DNA of 64,000 nt from assembly GCF_002221505.1 (NCBI RefSeq), contig NZ_CP011036.1:868001-932000 (forward strand), in the 5' to 3' direction. The notes beneath the pieces are model-generated. The model worked only from the letters and a program-made list of their open reading frames with translations, was not told the origin of the DNA and made no database searches. This DNA is from Pseudoalteromonas nigrifaciens (lineage in GTDB: Bacteria; Pseudomonadota; Gammaproteobacteria; Enterobacterales; Alteromonadaceae). This document shows positions 16,761 to 25,349 of the stretch, one piece after another. Within the stretch, counting starts at the first letter, position 1. The number at the start of each line of letters is the position of its first letter. Both the position numbers and the translations under genes were made by a program.

Positions 16761-17873
16761 ATGGCACTTGCTAGTGTGTTAAAACCACAGTTTATTTCTG
16801 CAAATCAGTATAACCCATGTTTACTTCAAGAGGAGTATATAGGGGAGTTAAGTGATCTGCGTAAACAGGCTAGTTGGCTTTCGCATTTAGTAGATACTAT
16901 GCCCGCAGGAGTAATTGTGCTTGATGGTAAAGGCATGATAGCGAAAGCGAATCAAATTGCGATTGATATGCTTGGCGAGCCGCTTGAAGGCGAAAAGTGG
17001 TTTAGTGTTATTCAGCGCTCTTTTCGGCCTCAGCAAGATGATGGCCACGAAGTGTCTTTAAAAGACGGGCGCTTAATAAAACTTGATATTACTGCACTTG
17101 CCCCAGAGCCTGGGCAACTTATTTTAATGACAGACTTGAGTGAAACCCGCCGCTTACAAAAGCGGGTTGCACATATGCAGCGTTTAAGTGCGCTGGGTAA
17201 AATGGTGGCATCTTTGGCGCACCAAGTACGTACGCCGCTGTCGGCGGCTATGCTTTATGCTGCTAATTTAGGTTCAAAACGCTTACCCGAAGCGTCGCGC
17301 GATAACTTTCAAACTAAATTAATGTCGCGCTTAAAAGATTTAGAAAACCAAGTAAACGACATGCTGCTATTTGCCAAAAGTGGCGATCAGCATGTGGTTG
17401 AGCAGGTGTCTATGCAGCAATTATTAAGCGAAGTAAAAACCGGTGCAGATGCCATGGTAACGCTTAATAACAGTGAGCTTGATGTAAGCTTACCTGAGCC
17501 CGACATTGCGATTTTAGGGAATAAAACCGCGCTTGCCAGTGCGATTCAAAACCTGATTCATAACAGTATTCAAATTATAGGCGCAGGGGCACAAGTGCAA
17601 GTAAGTGCAATGCGCGATTTGCAAACCCCAGATTTTGTACGCATTAGCGTGAGTGATAATGGCCCAGGTGTTGACCTACAGCAGGTAGATAAACTGTTTG
17701 AACCATTTTTTACCACTAGCAGCCAAGGCACAGGCTTAGGGTTGGCGGTTGTTAGCTCTGTTGCTAATGCGCACCAAGGGCGTATTGAGGTGACTAATAA
17801 TGTACATGGCGGCGCTTGTTTTAACCTGTTATTGCCAATTAGCGCAGCATCTAAATTAGAGGAATCGTTATGA
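16761..17873 (+). CDS. flrB: Flagellar sensor histidine kinase FlrB
   Basis: FlrB phosphorylates FlrC to switch on middle/late sigma54 genes. From ATG 16761 the product has 370 residues: a PAS-like sensor part (LVDTMPAGVIVLDGKGMIA), a HisKA helix with LAHQVRTPL (predicted phospho-histidine H154), and a HATPase domain with SVSDNGPGV and QGTGLGLAVV. No transmembrane segment is apparent, so it is probably cytoplasmic. The frame is open up to 16686, but that start lacks a ribosome-binding site and lies upstream of the -24/-12 promoter. GAGA precedes 16761 at good spacing. It overlaps flrC by 4 bases. Confidence 0.9.
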   Translation: MALASVLKPQFISANQYNPCLLQEEYIGELSDLRKQASWLSHLVDTMPAGVIVLDGKGMIAKANQIAIDMLGEPLEGEKWFSVIQRSFRPQQDDGHEVSLKDGRLIKLDITALAPEPGQLILMTDLSETRRLQKRVAHMQRLSALGKMVASLAHQVRTPLSAAMLYAANLGSKRLPEASRDNFQTKLMSRLKDLENQVNDMLLFAKSGDQHVVEQVSMQQLLSEVKTGADAMVTLNNSELDVSLPEPDIAILGNKTALASAIQNLIHNSIQIIGAGAQVQVSAMRDLQTPDFVRISVSDNGPGVDLQQVDKLFEPFFTTSSQGTGLGLAVVSSVANAHQGRIEVTNNVHGGACFNLLLPISAASKLEESL

Positions 17874-19330
17874 GTAATACTATTTTAGTTGTAGAGGACG
17901 ACGCAGGGCTTCGCGAAGCATTAATAGATACCCTAGAAATGTCGGGTATTGAATGCGTTGCTGCCGATAGTGCAGAGCAGGCGATGTTACTACTTAAAAA
18001 AGAATCCTTTTCGTTAGTGGTGAGCGATGTGCAAATGGGCACTATGAGCGGCCTAGATTTACTGCGCAGTATTAAATTAAATTACCCCGATTTACCGGTA
18101 TTAATGATGACCGCTTACGCAACTATTGACGATGCGGTAGAGGCAATGCGCTTAGGCGCGATTGATTATATGGCCAAACCATTTGCACCCGAGGTGCTAT
18201 TAAATATGGTGAGCCGCTATTTGCCCGAAAAACCCAAAGAAACCGACGGCCCTATTGTTGCCGACCCAACGAGTATTCAATTGCTGGAGCTTGCAAGCAG
18301 GGTAGCTAAATCAGACGCCAGTGTTATGGTGCTGGGGCCAAGTGGCTCGGGCAAAGAAGTATTAGCGCGGTTTATTCATGATAAATCAGCGCGTGCTGCA
18401 AAGCCCTTTGTGGCTATTAACTGTGCGGCGATTCCTGAAAACATGCTAGAAGCAACATTATTTGGCTACGAAAAAGGCGCGTTTACTGGCGCGATTCAGG
18501 CATGCCCAGGTAAGTTTGAGCAAGCACAGGGCGGTACAATTTTACTTGATGAAATTACCGAAATGGATTTAGGCTTACAAGTTAAACTACTGCGTGTATT
18601 ACAAGAGCGTGAAGTTGAACGCTTAGGTAGCCGTAAAACGATTACGCTGGATGTACGCATACTCGCAACCAGTAACCGCGATTTAAAACAAGCGGTAGCG
18701 AATAATCAGTTTAGGGAAGATTTATATTATCGCCTTAACGTTTTTCCGCTAATGTGGCGGCCATTGTGCGAGCGCCCTGGCGATATAATTGTGTTGGCGA
18801 AGCACTTAATTGAACGCCATTTAATAAAAGCTAAGCAGCCGCTGGCTATTTTAGATAAGCAAGCTGAGCAAAAGCTCCTTAGCCATACATGGCCAGGTAA
18901 TGTGCGTGAGCTTGATAACGTAATTCAGCGTGCGCTTATACTGCGCAGTGACAACAGCATAAGTGAGCAAGCTATTTTTATTGAAAACTTAGCCCCAAGT
19001 AACTTTGTAGTAGAGCCAGCAATTAGTGAAAGTGCGTTAACTAGCGCCTATTACGATAGTAAAACAACAGCCATTATTAATGACGAAAAGTCGGGTGATG
19101 AAAAGCTTGATGAGCAAACACCGAATGAGCAAAAATCAGATTTACTCGCTCAAGATACAGGCAGTTATAAAGATGAGCTTAAAGATAAAGAGCATCGAAT
19201 TATTTTAGAAACACTTGCGCGTTGCCAAGGCAAGCGTAAAGACGTAGCCGAAACTTTGGGTATTAGCCCGCGAACTTTACGTTATAAACTAGCGCAAATG
19301 CGCGACTTAGGTATTTCACTTCCTGCATAA
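17870..19330 (+). CDS. flrC: Flagellar response regulator FlrC (sigma54 activator)
   Basis: FlrC is an NtrC-type regulator of 486 residues. The receiver domain has LVVEDD and VVSDVQMG (predicted phospho-acceptor D53) and the lysine in MAKPF. The AAA+ domain has Walker A GPSGSGKE and the sigma54 loop in EKGAFTGA. The C-terminal Fis helix-turn-helix includes VAETLGISPRTLRYKLAQMR. A charged linker of about 60 residues rich in Asp, Glu and Lys separates AAA+ and the helix-turn-helix. It is translationally coupled to flrB through ATGA. Confidence 0.95.
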   Translation: MSNTILVVEDDAGLREALIDTLEMSGIECVAADSAEQAMLLLKKESFSLVVSDVQMGTMSGLDLLRSIKLNYPDLPVLMMTAYATIDDAVEAMRLGAIDYMAKPFAPEVLLNMVSRYLPEKPKETDGPIVADPTSIQLLELASRVAKSDASVMVLGPSGSGKEVLARFIHDKSARAAKPFVAINCAAIPENMLEATLFGYEKGAFTGAIQACPGKFEQAQGGTILLDEITEMDLGLQVKLLRVLQEREVERLGSRKTITLDVRILATSNRDLKQAVANNQFREDLYYRLNVFPLMWRPLCERPGDIIVLAKHLIERHLIKAKQPLAILDKQAEQKLLSHTWPGNVRELDNVIQRALILRSDNSISEQAIFIENLAPSNFVVEPAISESALTSAYYDSKTTAIINDEKSGDEKLDEQTPNEQKSDLLAQDTGSYKDELKDKEHRIILETLARCQGKRKDVAETLGISPRTLRYKLAQMRDLGISLPA

Positions 19331-19340
19331 CCTACAAAAA

Positions 19341-19372
19341 AGCCCTAAATTCAACATCTTGAATTTAGGGCT
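19341..19372. terminator. Perfect hairpin after flrC, T run on minus strand
   Basis: AGCCCTAAATTCAA (19341-19354) and TTGAATTTAGGGCT (19359-19372) form a 14-bp perfect stem with a 4-base loop. On the plus strand no T run follows. Read on the minus strand the stem is followed by TTTTTT, so it looks like a terminator for transcripts entering from the fliE side. It may still end or protect the flrBC transcript. Confidence 0.6.
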
Positions 19373-19431
19373 GTCAAAACTCTGACTAAGTAAATAAACT
19401 CTAACACACTGTATTTAAAGGGTTAATTAAG

Positions 19432-19447
19432 TGGCACGCTTTGTGCA
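19432..19447 (+). promoter_or_regulatory. Sigma54 promoter of fliEFGHIJ
   Basis: TGGCACGCTTTGTGCA has a perfect TGGCAC -24 box, GG-N10-GC spacing (19433-19434, 19445-19446) and a near-perfect -12 box. It lies 41 bases before the fliE ATG. This is the strongest -24/-12 match in the window together with the one before fliK. Confidence 0.9.
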
Positions 19448-19488
19448 TTCTTAACCTTAAGAGTTAACTGCATTGTTAGAGACAAATA

Positions 19489-19821
19489 ATGAAAATTCAA
19501 AATAGCGCTGTATTTCAAGAAATGCAATCTATGGCCTTAGAAGCGGGCCGTAATAATCAAATTAATAAATTGCCTACACAAGCTCAGCCTACGTCTTCAG
19601 CACAATTTGGTGATATGCTCAGCAATGCGCTCAATACTGTGCATGAGTTACAGCAAGACACAGGTCAAAAAGTAAAAGCGGTTGAAATGGGCGACAGAAG
19701 TGTATCGCTTGCTGAGGCGATGATTGCTTCGCAGAAATCTTCTGTTGCATTTGAGGCGACCGTACAAGTTCGTAATAAACTTGTTGAAGCCTATAAAGAA
19801 ATCATGAATATGCCTGTTTAA
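19489..19821 (+). CDS. fliE: Hook-basal body protein FliE
   Basis: FliE is the adaptor between the MS-ring/export gate and the proximal rod. The 110-residue product has the conserved C-terminal half: FGDMLSNALNTVHELQQDTG, then VEMGDRSVSLAEAMIASQKS and VRNKLVEAYKEIMNMPV. The first gene of the early sigma54 operon, it lies 21 bases before fliF. Confidence 0.95.
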   Translation: MKIQNSAVFQEMQSMALEAGRNNQINKLPTQAQPTSSAQFGDMLSNALNTVHELQQDTGQKVKAVEMGDRSVSLAEAMIASQKSSVAFEATVQVRNKLVEAYKEIMNMPV

Positions 19822-19842
19822 TTTAGGTAGTGGAGAATAATT

Positions 19843-21558
19843 GTGGCGCAATCTAATCAATCTACAGATCTTGCACTTGCTGATGGCGGTATTGAGCATG
19901 GTGATAGTGACGATCAACAAGAACAAAAGTCGGGCTATTTAAGTGCGCTAAGCGGTGTTGATGTATTGCGTCAAGTTACCCTTATTATTGCATTAACTAT
20001 TTGTTTGGCGATTGCCATTTTTGTGATTATTTGGGCACGTCAGCCAGATATGCGCCCGTTAGGTAAAATGCCTACCGAGGAGCTAATTCAAACACTTGAT
20101 TTTTTAGATGCGCAAAAAATAGATTATCAACTAGATGGCAATGTAGTGTCGGTTGATGAAAGCGAATACCAAAATATAAAATTACTAATGACTCGCGAAG
20201 GCTTGGATCAAGGTCCTACTTCTGGTTCAGACATAATAATGCAAGACATGGGCTTTGGTGTAAGCCAGCGCTTAGAGCGCGAGCGCCTAAAGCATGGCCG
20301 AGAGCAACAACTTGCCCGCACTATAGAAGAGCTAAATAACATCACTCGCGCCAAGGTGCTGTTAGCTATTCCAAAAGAAAACGTATTTGCCCGCAGAGAG
20401 AAAAAACCATCAGCAACTGTGGTGCTTACGCTTAAACGCGGACGCTCGCTTAACAGCGAAGAAGTAGACTCTGTGGTGGATATGATAGCCTCAGCAGTGC
20501 AAGGGCTTGAGCCTGCACGCGTAACGGTTACCGATCAAAATGGCCGTTTATTAAATTCGGGCTCACAAAGCTCACTTTCTGCGCGTTCTCGTAAAGAGTA
20601 CGACCTAGAGCGTAAGCGCGAGCAAGAATACCTAGAAAAAATTGATAGCATTTTAATCCCTATTGTTGGTTTGAGTAATTACACTGCGCAAGTTGATTTG
20701 AGCATGGACTTTAGCTCATTAGAAGAAACGCAAAAACGTTATAACCCAGACCTACCAGCGGTAAGAAGCGAAACCACGTTTGAGGAAAACAACATAGGCG
20801 GCTTAGCTGTGGGTATTCCTGGCGCGTTAAGTAATCAGCCTCCGGTAAATTCAGATATTCCAGAAGTGGCAGGCCAAGGCGGCGCAGGAAGTGCTACTTC
20901 ACCGAGCCGCACGCATAAAGAAGCCACGCGTAACTATGAGCTCGATACTACTATTTCGCATAAGCGCCAACAAAGCGGCACGATTCGCAGAATTAGCGTG
21001 TCGGTGGCAGTTGATTATTTGCCAACAGTGGGCGAAAACGGTGAAACCACCATGACCCCTCGCTCGGTTGAGGCACTGTCAAATATTCGACGTTTATTAC
21101 AAGGTGGTGTTGGCTTTGATATACAGCGCGGCGATGCCCTAGAAGTAGTAACAGTTCCCTTTGTACGAGAAGCCGTAGATATGAGTTTTGAAGTACCTTT
21201 ATGGGAACAAGACTGGTTTATGAAAATAGTACGCTTAGTACTGGCTGCATTGGTTATTATTGTGTTGATTATGGCTGTAGTTAAACCTATGCTAAAACGC
21301 TTAATTTACCCGGACAGCACGCTTGATGAGTACGATGAAGATGCACTTAGCTCAGGGGTTGATATTGGCGATAATAGCTTAGATATGCTAAATAAAGACT
21401 TTGATTCTGCTTCAGTTGGCTTCTCAAGCGATGGTACACTGCAGCTACCCGATTTACATGGTGACGAAGACTTACTTAAAGCCGTACGTGCCCTTGTAGC
21501 TAATGAACCAGAACTATCATCACAAGTAGTGAAAGCGTGGTTAACCGAAGATGACTGA
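19843..21558 (+). CDS. fliF: MS-ring protein FliF
   Basis: FliF forms the inner-membrane MS-ring on which the motor is built. The 571-residue product has two membrane segments (about residues 45-65 and 460-480) and ring-building motifs between them, including ELNNITRAKVLLAIPKENVF and DQNGRLLNSG. The cytoplasmic tail (VVKAWLTEDD) binds FliG. The start is GTG at 19843, preceded by TGGAG. It overlaps fliG by 8 bases. Confidence 0.96.
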   Translation: MAQSNQSTDLALADGGIEHGDSDDQQEQKSGYLSALSGVDVLRQVTLIIALTICLAIAIFVIIWARQPDMRPLGKMPTEELIQTLDFLDAQKIDYQLDGNVVSVDESEYQNIKLLMTREGLDQGPTSGSDIIMQDMGFGVSQRLERERLKHGREQQLARTIEELNNITRAKVLLAIPKENVFARREKKPSATVVLTLKRGRSLNSEEVDSVVDMIASAVQGLEPARVTVTDQNGRLLNSGSQSSLSARSRKEYDLERKREQEYLEKIDSILIPIVGLSNYTAQVDLSMDFSSLEETQKRYNPDLPAVRSETTFEENNIGGLAVGIPGALSNQPPVNSDIPEVAGQGGAGSATSPSRTHKEATRNYELDTTISHKRQQSGTIRRISVSVAVDYLPTVGENGETTMTPRSVEALSNIRRLLQGGVGFDIQRGDALEVVTVPFVREAVDMSFEVPLWEQDWFMKIVRLVLAALVIIVLIMAVVKPMLKRLIYPDSTLDEYDEDALSSGVDIGDNSLDMLNKDFDSASVGFSSDGTLQLPDLHGDEDLLKAVRALVANEPELSSQVVKAWLTEDD

Positions 21559-22591
21559 TCAAAACCAAAAACAACTCCCAGCAGCTTTCGATGTTGATAA
21601 GCTAGATGGCGTAGATAAAGCGGCCATACTGCTATTAAGTTTATCTGAAGAAGATGCAGCGCAAATACTCAAACACTTAGAGCCCAAACAGGTGCAAAAA
21701 GTGGGTATGGCGATGGCCGGTTTGCAGGATCTATCGCAAGCTAAAATAAGCGCAGTACATAATTTATTTATAGAGCAAATTCAAAGTTTTAGTACAATTG
21801 GTTTTCAATCAGAAGACTTTATTAAAAAAGCGCTTACTGCTGCATTAGGTGAAGATAAAGCCGCCAGCTTAATTGACCAAATAGTAATGGGATCGGGCGC
21901 TAAAGGGCTAGATTCGTTAAAGTGGATGGACTCGAAGCAAGTAGCTAACATTATTCGTAATGAGCATCCGCAAATTCAAACCATTGTATTATCTTATTTA
22001 GAGCCTGAGCAATCTGCCGAAATACTGGCGCAGTTTCCTGATAAAGTGCGCCTGGATTTAACCATGCGTATTGCTAACCTTGAAGAAGTGCAGCCAGCTG
22101 CCTTGCAAGAGCTTAACGAAATTATGGAAAAACAGTTTGCAGGCCAAGCGGGTGCGCAAGCTGCGAAAATGGGTGGCTTAAAAGCGGCTGCCGATATTAT
22201 GAACTACCTAGATACCAACGTAGAAGGGCAGTTAATGGACTCTATTCGTGAGCATGACGAAGAAATGTCGCAACAAATTCAAGATCTTATGTTTGTGTTT
22301 GAAAACTTAATGGACGTAGACGACCGTGGTATTCAAGCAATTTTACGCGAAGTACAACAAGACGTACTAATGAAAGCGATTAAAGGCACAGACGATGCGC
22401 TTAAAGAAAAAATACTCGGTAATATGTCTAAACGTGCTGCCGAAATGCTTGCCGATGACTTAGAGGCAATGGCGCCGGTGCGTATTAGTGAAGTAGAAGC
22501 AGCGCAAAAAGAAATACTCTCTACGGCGCGTCGATTGTCTGACTCGGGCGAAATACAGCTTGGCGGCGGCGGCGGCGAGGAGTTTTTATAA
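21551..22591 (+). CDS. fliG: Motor switch protein FliG
   Basis: FliG is the torque-generating rotor protein on the MS-ring. The 346 residues include the N-terminal FliF-binding domain (KAAILLLSLSEEDAAQILKH), the middle domain (NEHPQIQTIVLSYLEPEQSA) and the C-terminal domain with the charged torque helix (RGIQAILREV, KRAAEMLADDLEAM). Near the end is a run of glycines (LGGGGGEEFL). It overlaps the fliF end; fliH starts 3 bases after its stop. Confidence 0.97.
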   Translation: MTDQNQKQLPAAFDVDKLDGVDKAAILLLSLSEEDAAQILKHLEPKQVQKVGMAMAGLQDLSQAKISAVHNLFIEQIQSFSTIGFQSEDFIKKALTAALGEDKAASLIDQIVMGSGAKGLDSLKWMDSKQVANIIRNEHPQIQTIVLSYLEPEQSAEILAQFPDKVRLDLTMRIANLEEVQPAALQELNEIMEKQFAGQAGAQAAKMGGLKAAADIMNYLDTNVEGQLMDSIREHDEEMSQQIQDLMFVFENLMDVDDRGIQAILREVQQDVLMKAIKGTDDALKEKILGNMSKRAAEMLADDLEAMAPVRISEVEAAQKEILSTARRLSDSGEIQLGGGGGEEFL

Positions 22592-22594
22592 ACC

Positions 22595-23410
22595 ATGACT
22601 AAATCGTCAATGCACAAAGGGCGTCCACTGCACGCAGATGAAGCCGATGAACTATTAAAGCACTGGGATGTTCCTGATGTAGCACCCGATGAAAAAAGCT
22701 TTGGTAATCGCTCTACTGCCTTTGGTACACCGCTTGCTGAGTTGTATCGAAAAGAAATGGCTGAAGAGTCGCTAATTGAAGAGCCGCAAGAACCTGAGTT
22801 ACCTGCGCTTACTATGGCCGAACTTGAGCGCATTAGACAAGATGCGTTTGAAGAAGGTGTAAAACAAGGACACGAGCAAGGTTACATAGACGGTTTTGAT
22901 AAAGGCGTTACCGAAGGTAAAGAAGCTGGCTACAAAGAAGGCTTAGAGCTGGGAAAAACCCAAGGCCAAGAAGATGTAAAACCACTAATAGAAGAGCAGT
23001 TAACTGGCCTACGTAGTATTTTAGAGGGGTTAACCGCGCCGCTAAGTAAAGTAGATGAGCAAGCTGAAAAACAATTAGTGCAATTAGCCGTTATGCTTGC
23101 AGAGGCCATTATTTATCAAGAAGTAAAAACCTCTCCTGATGTTATTTTACACACCCTTAAACACAGTATTGATGCGCTTAATACCGAGCAAGAAAAAGTA
23201 CGCATTCATTTACACCCCGAAGATTTAGAGCTAATAAAGCAAAGTTATGGCGAGCAAACAGTGACAGATAATAACTGGCAGTTGATTGCAGAGCCAACGT
23301 TAGAGCGAGGCGGCTGCGAAGTTAAAACGGCGCAATCATCGCTTGATATGACACTTAAAACGCGTGTCAAAGAAACATTGGATAGTTTTTTGCATAGCAG
23401 TAGTATCTAA
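22595..23410 (+). CDS. fliH: Flagellar export ATPase regulator FliH
   Basis: FliH is a stator-like subunit that binds and restrains the export ATPase FliI. The 271-residue product has a glycine-repeat helix (EEGVKQGHEQGYIDGFDKG onward, GxxxG pattern at about residues 85-125) typical of FliH. The C-terminal domain contains LAVMLAEAIIYQEV and LERGGCEVKTAQSSLDMTLK. Position between fliG and fliI agrees. Confidence 0.95.
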   Translation: MTKSSMHKGRPLHADEADELLKHWDVPDVAPDEKSFGNRSTAFGTPLAELYRKEMAEESLIEEPQEPELPALTMAELERIRQDAFEEGVKQGHEQGYIDGFDKGVTEGKEAGYKEGLELGKTQGQEDVKPLIEEQLTGLRSILEGLTAPLSKVDEQAEKQLVQLAVMLAEAIIYQEVKTSPDVILHTLKHSIDALNTEQEKVRIHLHPEDLELIKQSYGEQTVTDNNWQLIAEPTLERGGCEVKTAQSSLDMTLKTRVKETLDSFLHSSSI

Positions 23411-23428
23411 CTATTTTATTGGTCTGTT

Positions 23429-24763
23429 ATGTCTGCTTTAGATGTTTCATTAAGCGAACGCTTATCTCAATACAAACAGCATATTAAACCGCCAACACTT
23501 GCTGTAGCGGGTATTTTAACGCGAGTAGTTGGCCTTACCCTTGAGGCTAAAGGCTTACGTGCGCCTGTAGGTAGCCAATGTAAAATAGAAACTATGAACG
23601 GCTTTGTTGATGCCGAAATAGTTGGTTTTAACGACCAAACCTTATATTTAATGCCAAACGATCATATATCGGGGGTGCTCCCTGGTGCTCGGGTGATCCC
23701 CCAACTTAACGACACAGGTTTACCTGTAGGCATGAGTTTGCTGGGCCGCGTAGTTGATGGCTTAGGTCGTCCTCTTGATGGTTTAGGTAAAATTAATGCC
23801 GAGCACTATCTTAAGTTTGCCCAAAAACCGATAAACCCTCTTTCAAGACGACCCATAAGCCAGCCTATGGATGTAGGTGTGCGTGCTATAAATTCAGTAA
23901 TAACAGTAGGACAAGGCCAGCGAATGGGCTTGTTTGCAGGCTCGGGTGTAGGTAAGTCGGTACTGCTTGGTATGATGACTCGTGGTAGTGAAGCCGATGT
24001 TATTGTGGTGGGGCTGGTGGGCGAGCGTGGCCGCGAAGTAAAAGAATTTATTGAAGAAATACTTGGTGTTGAGGGGCGTAAACGCTCGGTGGTTGTAGCA
24101 GCACCGGCAGATTCTTCACCATTAATGCGTTTAAAAGGCTGCGAAAGTGCGGTAACAATTGCAGAGTACTTTCGCGATCAGGGATTAAACGTTTTGTTAT
24201 TGCTCGATTCGGTAACGCGCTATGCCATGGCGCAGCGTGAAATAGCACTTGCAGTAGGCGAGCCACCGGCGACTAAAGGCTACCCGCCTTCGGTGTTTGC
24301 AAAACTGCCAGCGCTGGTGGAACGTGCCGGTAACGGCGGAGAAGGGCAAGGCTCTATTACTGCCTTTTTTACCGTACTAAGTGAAGGCGATGATATGCAA
24401 GACCCCATTGCCGATGCGGCGCGCGCTATACTCGACGGCCATATTGTACTTTCGCGGGAACTGGCCGACAGCGGTCATTACCCGGCAATTGATATAGAAA
24501 AATCCATTTCGCGAGTGATGCCACAAGTGGTATCTGAGACGCATATGCAACAAGCGCGAGTGCTTAAGCAGGTATATTCTATGTACCAGCAAAATAAAGA
24601 CATGATCACCTTGGGTGCGTATCAAAAAGGGACAGACCAAATGCTTGATCAAGCCATAAATATGATGCCAAGAGTAAATGCCTTCTTACAGCAAGGCATG
24701 CGTGATGTAATTAGTTACGACGACGGCCTGCAAGGGCTAGCGCAGTTATTAGGGCAAGCATAA
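23429..24763 (+). CDS. fliI: Flagellum-specific export ATPase FliI
   Basis: FliI powers loading of export substrates and is related to the F1 beta subunit. The 444 residues contain Walker A GSGVGKS with lysine 176, the Walker B-type stretch [19 protein letters not shown], and the family motif [18 protein letters not shown]. The tail includes [20 protein letters not shown]. Its last base overlaps the fliJ start. Confidence 0.97.
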   Translation: MSALDVSLSERLSQYKQHIKPPTLAVAGILTRVVGLTLEAKGLRAPVGSQCKIETMNGFVDAEIVGFNDQTLYLMPNDHISGVLPGARVIPQLNDTGLPVGMSLLGRVVDGLGRPLDGLGKINAEHYLKFAQKPINPLSRRPISQPMDVGVRAINSVITVGQGQRMGLFAGSGVGKSVLLGMMTRGSEADVIVVGLVGERGREVKEFIEEILGVEGRKRSVVVAAPADSSPLMRLKGCESAVTIAEYFRDQGLNVLLLLDSVTRYAMAQREIALAVGEPPATKGYPPSVFAKLPALVERAGNGGEGQGSITAFFTVLSEGDDMQDPIADAARAILDGHIVLSRELADSGHYPAIDIEKSISRVMPQVVSETHMQQARVLKQVYSMYQQNKDMITLGAYQKGTDQMLDQAINMMPRVNAFLQQGMRDVISYDDGLQGLAQLLGQA

Positions 24764-25212
24764 TGGCTAAAAACAAACTGCATTTATTACTAAAGATTGA
24801 AAACGATAAAGAAGAAACGCTGCGGATGAGCTATTTGCAGGCGAATCAAAATTTGCAGGCAAACCAGCAAAAACTCCAAGGTTTAAATAACTTTAGATTG
24901 GAATACACCCAGCAATTACACATTAAAGGGCAGTCGGGCTTATCAAGTGCTGGGTTTAGTCAGTTTCATGCATTTATTGCTAAAATAGAAGAAGCAATTC
25001 GCCAACAAGCCAATACAGTTAACACTGCAAAACAAGTGGTTAGCCAGCGTAAAACCCTGTGGTTAAAGCAGCAAATTAAGGCTAAAGCAGTCGCTAAACT
25101 CATAGAAAAACAACAGTTAAAGGCCGATGTGCTAGTGGCTAAAAATGAGCAAAAAATGTTGGATGAATTTTCGGCTAATCAATTTTTTCAACGACACAAC
25201 AATCGACTTTAG
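24763..25212 (+). CDS. fliJ: Flagellar export chaperone-like protein FliJ
   Basis: FliJ is a coiled-coil stalk of the export ATPase complex. The 149-residue product is almost wholly helical and rich in Gln, Lys and Ala, with no globular motif, as in other FliJ proteins. The last gene of the fliE operon, its start overlaps the fliI stop (TAATG). The 137-base gap after it contains the next sigma54 promoter. Confidence 0.92.
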   Translation: MAKNKLHLLLKIENDKEETLRMSYLQANQNLQANQQKLQGLNNFRLEYTQQLHIKGQSGLSSAGFSQFHAFIAKIEEAIRQQANTVNTAKQVVSQRKTLWLKQQIKAKAVAKLIEKQQLKADVLVAKNEQKMLDEFSANQFFQRHNNRL

Positions 25213-25264
25213 TAAGTAGCGAGTACTTTAACCGCTTTAACAAAAGCTTGTACCTTATAAACAA

Positions 25265-25280
25265 AGGCACGTTAATTGCT
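25265..25280 (+). promoter_or_regulatory. Sigma54 promoter of fliKLMNOPQR-flhB
   Basis: AGGCACGTTAATTGCT matches TGGCAC-N5-TTGCW at all but the first position, with GG at 25266-25267 and GC at 25278-25279. It lies 70 bases before the fliK ATG. Confidence 0.88.
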
Positions 25281-25349
25281 CTGTTGTTAAATGAACTATA
25301 ATTTTAGGCATTATTGGGTGGTTTGTTGCCGCTTTATATTAGGTGATTT

